Assembly (NCBI GenBank): GCA_964390645.1
Contig: CAYMLL010000392.1
Span: 1 to 6,126 of the forward strand
Origin: CAYMLL01 sp964390645
GTDB taxonomy: Bacteria > Planctomycetota > UBA8108
Direction of reading: 5' to 3'
Length of the DNA stretch: 6,126 nt
This document shows, in pieces, positions 4,701-6,126 of the stretch (position 1 is its first letter; each line of letters opens with the position of its first letter). The notes below the pieces were generated by a model. The model was not told the origin of the DNA. It did no database searches and saw only the letters and a program-made list of their open reading frames with translations. The position numbers were made by a program, and so were the translations under genes.

Positions 4701-6126
4701 CACCGATCGGCGTTGGACTCTGCGTCGGATCGTCCGGGCTTTCCGCGAGATAACGCACCCGGTCGCCGTCCCGGAAGGCGTGCCCTGGAATGGTCAGGCG
4801 GCTGGGATCGCTCTGCTGGATCGCATCGGTATCGAGGCTCTGCGCGACGGTCGAGCCGCCCGTCGAGGTGATGGACGCGTCCTCGCCGACCTTCGCCTCG
4901 ACGTTGGCCTCGTCGACCCCGACGGCAACCGTGGCTCCTCCGAGGCCATCGACGTAGCTCGACGCCGTGGCGCTCCCGGAGTTCTTGACCAGTCCGTCCG
5001 CAATCACACGGACATTGCCGGCATCTGCCGTCACGTGCGAGCCGGTATCGACGGTCGTGGTCGCGGTCGTGTCGGAGACGGTGACGCTGAAGGCCAGCGA
5101 CACTCCCCTGACATCGACCGGCGCCTTGGTGTTGATGTTCTTCGTGGTCCGGGAGACGACTTCAGCGACGACGTCCGCGATCGACTCCACGAGCACGTCG
5201 CCGGTCGATGACGTCAGAACGCTTTCGGTCTCGACGTCACCCTCGCTGTCCAGGCTGCCTCGTATGGTCGTCTGAGCCGTGCCCTTGGCGTAGCTCAGGC
5301 CCGCGCTCAGCGTGTTCCAGGTGCGGCTCGTCTGGCCCGCGTCCAGCTGCTTCATGTAGCGAGGCCGCGAGGCGATCGAGATCATCGAGGAGTGGGCGAC
5401 GGCCTGACTCTTGACCGTCAGGTTTCCGTGCGATGTGATGGTGCTTCCCTCGATGTCGATCGTCGCCTCGGCGCGTCGCCAGGCGAAGCTCACGGGGATC
5501 GGCAGGACGCCGTCGAACAGCAAGTTCAAGCCGCCGGAAAGCCCCTTGACGATCGGGTAGCTCAACCACTCCGGCATCGCTCGAGCGTAAGCGTCCTCGG
5601 TGTCGCCAGGCTGCACGTCGGAGTAGACGAGATCCTGACTGGACGCGGTGATGGAAACTTCTCCGCTTGCGGTGATCGTGCTGTTCTTGATGCCGATGTT
5701 GGTGTCGTTGCTGTCGAGCGCGAAGACCTGCCGACGGGACTTGTTGTTGTTCTTCAGGACGCTGAGGGTAATGTCGCCCCCCGTCAGCGTGGCGTCCGTA
5801 AGCGTGATGCCGAGGGCGTCCGGGCCCGCGTCCGCCAGGTCATCTCGGTTCGACGCCGTGATCGTGATATCACCGGGATCCCCGCCCGTCGAGGAAGTGG
5901 CGTCCAGCTCTCCGGTGACCGTGATCGAGCCGTGCTCGTCATACTGATCGATCACGATGTCCCCGCCGTCGGAGTGCATGCTCTCCAGCGTCAACGCGGG
6001 ACCGGAAATGGCCACCCGAACACCGCGAGAGCCCACGAACAGCGGCTGAACACCGTCCTGGAAGGGGTCGAAGTCCGTTCTGTAGTCCCCCTCTGCGACC
6101 CGGTAGCGCATCTGCCACGCGCCCGA
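1..6126 (-). CDS. Giant repetitive beta-solenoid/HGL-module surface or secreted protein, internal fragment of one gene
   Basis: One minus-strand gene fills the window and is incomplete at both ends. The frame is open from base 6126 to 3688, continues in a second scaffold frame from 3587 to 1863, and in a third from 1762 to 1. The frame changes come only from two N runs flanked by 55-base duplicates; removing 155 bases at each gives one continuous frame of about 1,938 codons. The product is acidic, rich in G, A, S, T, V and D, with only two cysteines and no obvious membrane helix. Its order is solenoid rungs, an array of HGL modules, then solenoid rungs. This architecture is known from very large exported adhesin-like proteins (LEPR-XLL, filamentous-haemagglutinin or LktA-like). 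Export, adhesion and cell-surface location are inferences, because signal peptide and anchor would lie outside the window. Residues are numbered here from the Met codon at 6111 in the collapsed frame; that Met is probably internal. I see no catalytic motif. Confidence 0.88.
1455..1490 (-). other. C-x10-C loop with acidic residues, only cysteines in the frame
   Basis: The codons at 1490-1488 and 1457-1455 are the only two cysteine codons I find in about 1,938 codons. They enclose I-G-I-D-K-D-E-A-T-D. The spacing suits a disulphide-closed loop outside the cytoplasm, and the D-K-D-E-x-x-D cluster could bind a cation. Both roles are inferences. Confidence 0.5.
1708..1762. repeat. 55-base direct duplicate, left copy at gap 1
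   Basis: This 55-base stretch, beginning gtgatcaagg and ending cctcgatga, recurs perfectly at 1863-1917 across the N run. Both copies encode the same solenoid residues (I-E-G-S-L-T-S-D). It is most likely the overlap of two contigs and should be counted once. Confidence 0.93.
1763..1862. other. Assembly gap 1 (100 N)
   Basis: Exactly 100 N, a typical fixed-size scaffold gap. The 55 bases before it are repeated immediately after it. The gap is therefore probably zero or negative in true length, and the gene runs through it. Confidence 0.97.
1863..1917. repeat. 55-base direct duplicate, right copy at gap 1
   Basis: Perfect copy of 1708-1762. Removing either copy together with the N run shifts the lower part by 155 bases and joins segments B and C in one frame. 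Confidence 0.93.
1863..3587 (-). CDS. Segment B of the giant gene: HGL modules 5-9 and return to solenoid
   Basis: This is the middle part of the same gene (about residues 791-1364), shifted in frame by the N run above it. Its first 18 residues (A-G-I-S-P-P-I-V-F-D-P through T-V-E-W-S) repeat the last 18 of segment A, because both come from the duplicated 55 bases. It encodes HGL modules 5 to 8 and half module 9, ending in T-H-L-L-T-A at about 2228. After that come I-V-V-R-A-K-L-T-S-K-S-T, a loop with a proline/phenylalanine-rich stretch (L-D-P-F-P-T-G-F), and the rung S-G-S-V-A-V-N-L-V at about 1969-1943. There is no start codon suited to an independent gene, and an ATG at 3694 lies on the far side of the N run. 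The apparent stop near 1745 comes from reading through the N run in the wrong frame. Confidence 0.88.
2228..2416 (-). repeat. HGL module 9 (back half only)
   Basis: Residues about 1181-1243. It begins abruptly with T-Q-N-D-L-P-I-G-G-L-A-S-G, right after the close of module 8, without a linker, H-G-L turn or V-x-Y strand. It continues V-Y-Y-A-I-V, L-R-L-A-E-S-P-Q-E-A and closes T-H-L-L-T-A. It is the complement of the front half kept in module 3. Confidence 0.65.
2417..2692 (-). repeat. HGL module 8 (full, short hairpin)
   Basis: Residues about 1089-1180. It carries the linker I-I-F-D-P-T-I-T, the turn N-H-G-L-E-D-G-E-Q-V-R-Y, the hairpin S-G-D-G-S-A-I-G-G-L, then D-Y-F-A-L-V-L-D-E-D-R-I-K-L-A-A and the closing R-H-G-I-E-I. 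It is the best match to the consensus and to module 7. Confidence 0.76.
2693..2959 (-). repeat. HGL module 7 (full, short hairpin)
   Basis: Residues about 1000-1088. It carries the linker V-V-D-Y-D-R-E, the turn D-H-G-L-K-T-D-Q-K-V-N-Y, the hairpin S-G-G-G-A-A-I-G-G-L, the strand D-Y-L-V-I-E-Y-D-E-D-H-I-Q-L-K and the closing R-H-A-L-R-I. It is close to the consensus. Confidence 0.75.
2990..3274 (-). repeat. HGL module 6 (full, short hairpin)
   Basis: Residues about 895-989. The linker is degenerate (R-F-E-G-H-S-V-D-T-L). The turn is E-H-E-L-E-T-G-Q-E-V-Q-Y, and the short hairpin is V-G-D-G-S-P-V-G-Q-L. Then come T-Y-Y-A-V-R-L-D-A-N-I-V-R-L-A-S-S and an alanine-rich stretch. Its closing H-x-L is changed to M-Q-A-L. 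Confidence 0.72.
3533..3587. repeat. 55-base direct duplicate, left copy at gap 2
   Basis: This 55-base stretch, beginning cgaccactcc and ending tccccgcc, recurs perfectly at 3688-3742. Both copies encode A-G-I-S-P-P-I-V-F-D-P through T-V-E-W-S. It has the same length as the duplicate at gap 1, which points to an assembly k-mer rather than to biology. Confidence 0.93.
3588..3687. other. Assembly gap 2 (100 N)
   Basis: Exactly 100 N, flanked by identical 55-base sequences. It falls in the F-D-P linker of HGL module 5, and collapsing it joins the two halves of that module in frame. Confidence 0.97.
3688..3742. repeat. 55-base direct duplicate, right copy at gap 2
   Basis: Perfect copy of 3533-3587. 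Collapsing the two restores the frame between segments A and B. Confidence 0.93.
3688..6126 (-). CDS. Segment A of the giant gene: N-terminal-side solenoid and HGL modules 1-4
   Basis: This is the upstream part of the gene, open at the window edge. Five codons (S-G-A-W-Q) precede the first ATG at 6111 in the same frame. No purine-rich ribosome binding site lies before that ATG, so it is most likely an internal methionine. Residues 1-433 are beta-solenoid-like rungs, for example N-S-T-I-T-A-S-G-E-V-S-I-T-A near residues 143-156 and G-S-T-I-T-S-H-G-N-L-T-V near 222-233. A less regular stretch at about 170-212 (E-W-L-S-Y-P-I-V to V-L-P-I-P-V-S) is probably a loop or helix leaving the solenoid. 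From about residue 434 the HGL modules begin. The segment ends at the N run in the linker of module 5. Read literally through the N run, the frame drifts into an unrelated arginine/serine-rich tail that stops at 3445; that tail is an artefact. Confidence 0.88.
3742..4071 (-). repeat. HGL module 4 (full, with acidic insertion)
   Basis: Residues about 681-790. It has N-H-G-L-L-S-G-E-R-V-V-Y-S-S-G-E-G, then an acidic insertion (D-I-E-S-E-D-E-N-G-N-E-P) where other units have I-G-G-L. The unit resumes with L-V-D-G-G-E-Y-F-V-I-R-V-D-A-D-T-L-Q-L-A. It closes with Q-S-L-T-A-V. Confidence 0.7.
4072..4239 (-). repeat. HGL module 3 (front half only)
   Basis: Residues about 625-680. The linker F-R-P-A-V-D-L and the turn S-G-I-E-T-G-D-S-L-V-Y are present, then a degenerate F-L-P-E-G-I. 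The Y-Y strand, the D-x-L-A segment and the closing H-x-L are missing. The next module's D-P linker follows directly. This looks like a unit cut in the middle. Confidence 0.6.
4246..4557 (-). repeat. HGL module 2 (full, divergent turn)
   Basis: Residues about 519-622. It starts with F-D-P-A-V-S-L. The turn histidine is lost: the position reads P-G-A-D-L-K-T-G, followed by A-V-Q-Y. A long proline-rich hairpin leads to P-I-D-G-L-Y-D-G-L-T-Y-F, then F-R-L-A-E-T-E-A-D-A-A-A and a closing H-Y-F-V-Y. Confidence 0.68.
4567..4812 (-). repeat. HGL module 1 (full)
   Basis: First unit, residues about 434-515. The turn is G-H-A-F-R-D-G-D, followed by R-V-R-Y, a long proline-containing hairpin, T-P-I-G-G-L, and V-V-R-V-I-D-A-D-T-I-Q-L-L. 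It closes with H-S-L-A-L. Alanine replaces glycine in the H-G-F turn, and the usual Y-Y strand is replaced by L-V-V. Confidence 0.72.
4813..6126 (-). other. N-terminal-side beta-solenoid region
   Basis: Short strands and turns repeat with a recurring T-I-T-A-x-G-x-V-x-I-x-A-x-S signature. Clear rungs lie at about 5685-5632 (N-S-T-I-T-A-S-G), 5448-5386 (G-S-T-I-T-S-H-G-N-L), 5046-4993 (G-S-H-V-T-A-D-A-G-N-V) and 4890-4858 (V-G-E-D-A-S-I-T-S-T-G). A run of three asparagines and basic residues (K-N-N-N-K-S-R-R) at about 5754-5731 marks a loop. The pattern matches the right-handed solenoid stems of filamentous-haemagglutinin-like exported proteins. That fold is inferred from pattern alone. Confidence 0.62.

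Larger units (their letters stand above)
2228..4812 (-). repeat. Tandem array of HGL/IGGL modules, seven full and two half units
   Basis: About 810 residues of degenerate tandem repeats in the collapsed frame. The consensus I derive by eye is F-D-P, about 15-25 linker residues, then I-x-x-x-x-H-G-L-x-T-G-x-x-V-x-Y, S-G-x-G-x-x-I-G-G-L, x-x-G-x-x-Y-Y/F, x-x-x-x-D, then L-A, an alanine-rich helix-like piece, and a closing H-x-L. Similar short modules occur in phage tail fibres and in giant bacterial surface proteins. Conservation is at protein level only: synonymous and flanking bases differ strongly between units, so these are old duplications. The array spans the second N run. Confidence 0.8.

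Noticed and set aside
2228..4812. Phage tail fibre gene
   Set aside because: HGL modules also occur in tail fibres, but the flanking solenoid rungs and the great length fit a bacterial exported protein better, and no phage neighbour is visible.
4267..5211. Plus-strand open frame of 314 codons
   Set aside because: It lies opposite modules 1-2 and the solenoid and is rich in R, D and G. It is best explained as a GC-driven shadow of the real gene.
6109..6111. ATG as the true start of the gene
   Set aside because: The frame is open upstream to the window edge and no ribosome binding site precedes it. The residues on both sides read as one protein.
1..6126. CRISPR array, tRNA, rRNA, promoter or terminator
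   Set aside because: The whole window is coding on the minus strand. No short evenly spaced exact repeats, RNA-gene signature or intergenic space is present.

Overview
The whole window lies inside one very large gene read on the minus strand. It has no visible beginning or end: the reading frame is already open at base 6126 and still open at base 1. After correcting two assembly artefacts, about 1,938 codons run without a stop. The product is a giant, repetitive, acidic, almost cysteine-free protein of the type found as secreted or surface-bound beta-solenoid adhesin-like proteins. It resembles the large LEPR-XLL, filamentous-haemagglutinin-like or LktA-like adhesins often seen in Planctomycetota, some Proteobacteria and environmental metagenomes. 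The DNA is GC-rich (roughly 60-65 percent by eye), with G or C favoured at third codon positions. This fits a high-GC environmental bacterium, but the window contains no taxonomic marker, so the lineage is open.

Layout in protein order, from high to low coordinates. (1) About 6126-4813 encodes beta-solenoid rungs with the pattern T-I-T-A-x-G-x-V-x-I-x-A and longer loops. (2) About 4812-2228 encodes a tandem array of roughly 80-110-residue 'HGL' modules. Each has an F-D-P linker, an H-G-L/F turn, a V-x-Y strand, an I-G-G-L turn, a Y-Y/F strand, a (D)-x-x-x-x-x-L-A segment and a closing H-x-L. I count seven full modules and two half modules. (3) About 2227-1 returns to solenoid rungs with S-V-A-V-type strands and several longer excursions. 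One excursion holds the only two cysteines in the frame.

Two runs of exactly 100 N (1763-1862 and 3588-3687) interrupt the gene. Each is flanked by the same 55 bases on both sides, the signature of two contigs that overlap by one assembly k-mer but were scaffolded with a fixed gap. Collapsing each N run plus one 55-base copy (155 bases) restores a single frame through both junctions. Read literally, the scaffold would instead yield two truncated, overlapping proteins and a third piece without a start.

There are no RNA genes, promoters, terminators, mobile elements or CRISPR arrays in the window. Long open frames on the plus strand are antisense shadows of the GC-rich repeats. I do not see a new multi-gene system here. 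The points worth following are the module architecture, the half modules, and whether the gaps hide collapsed repeats.
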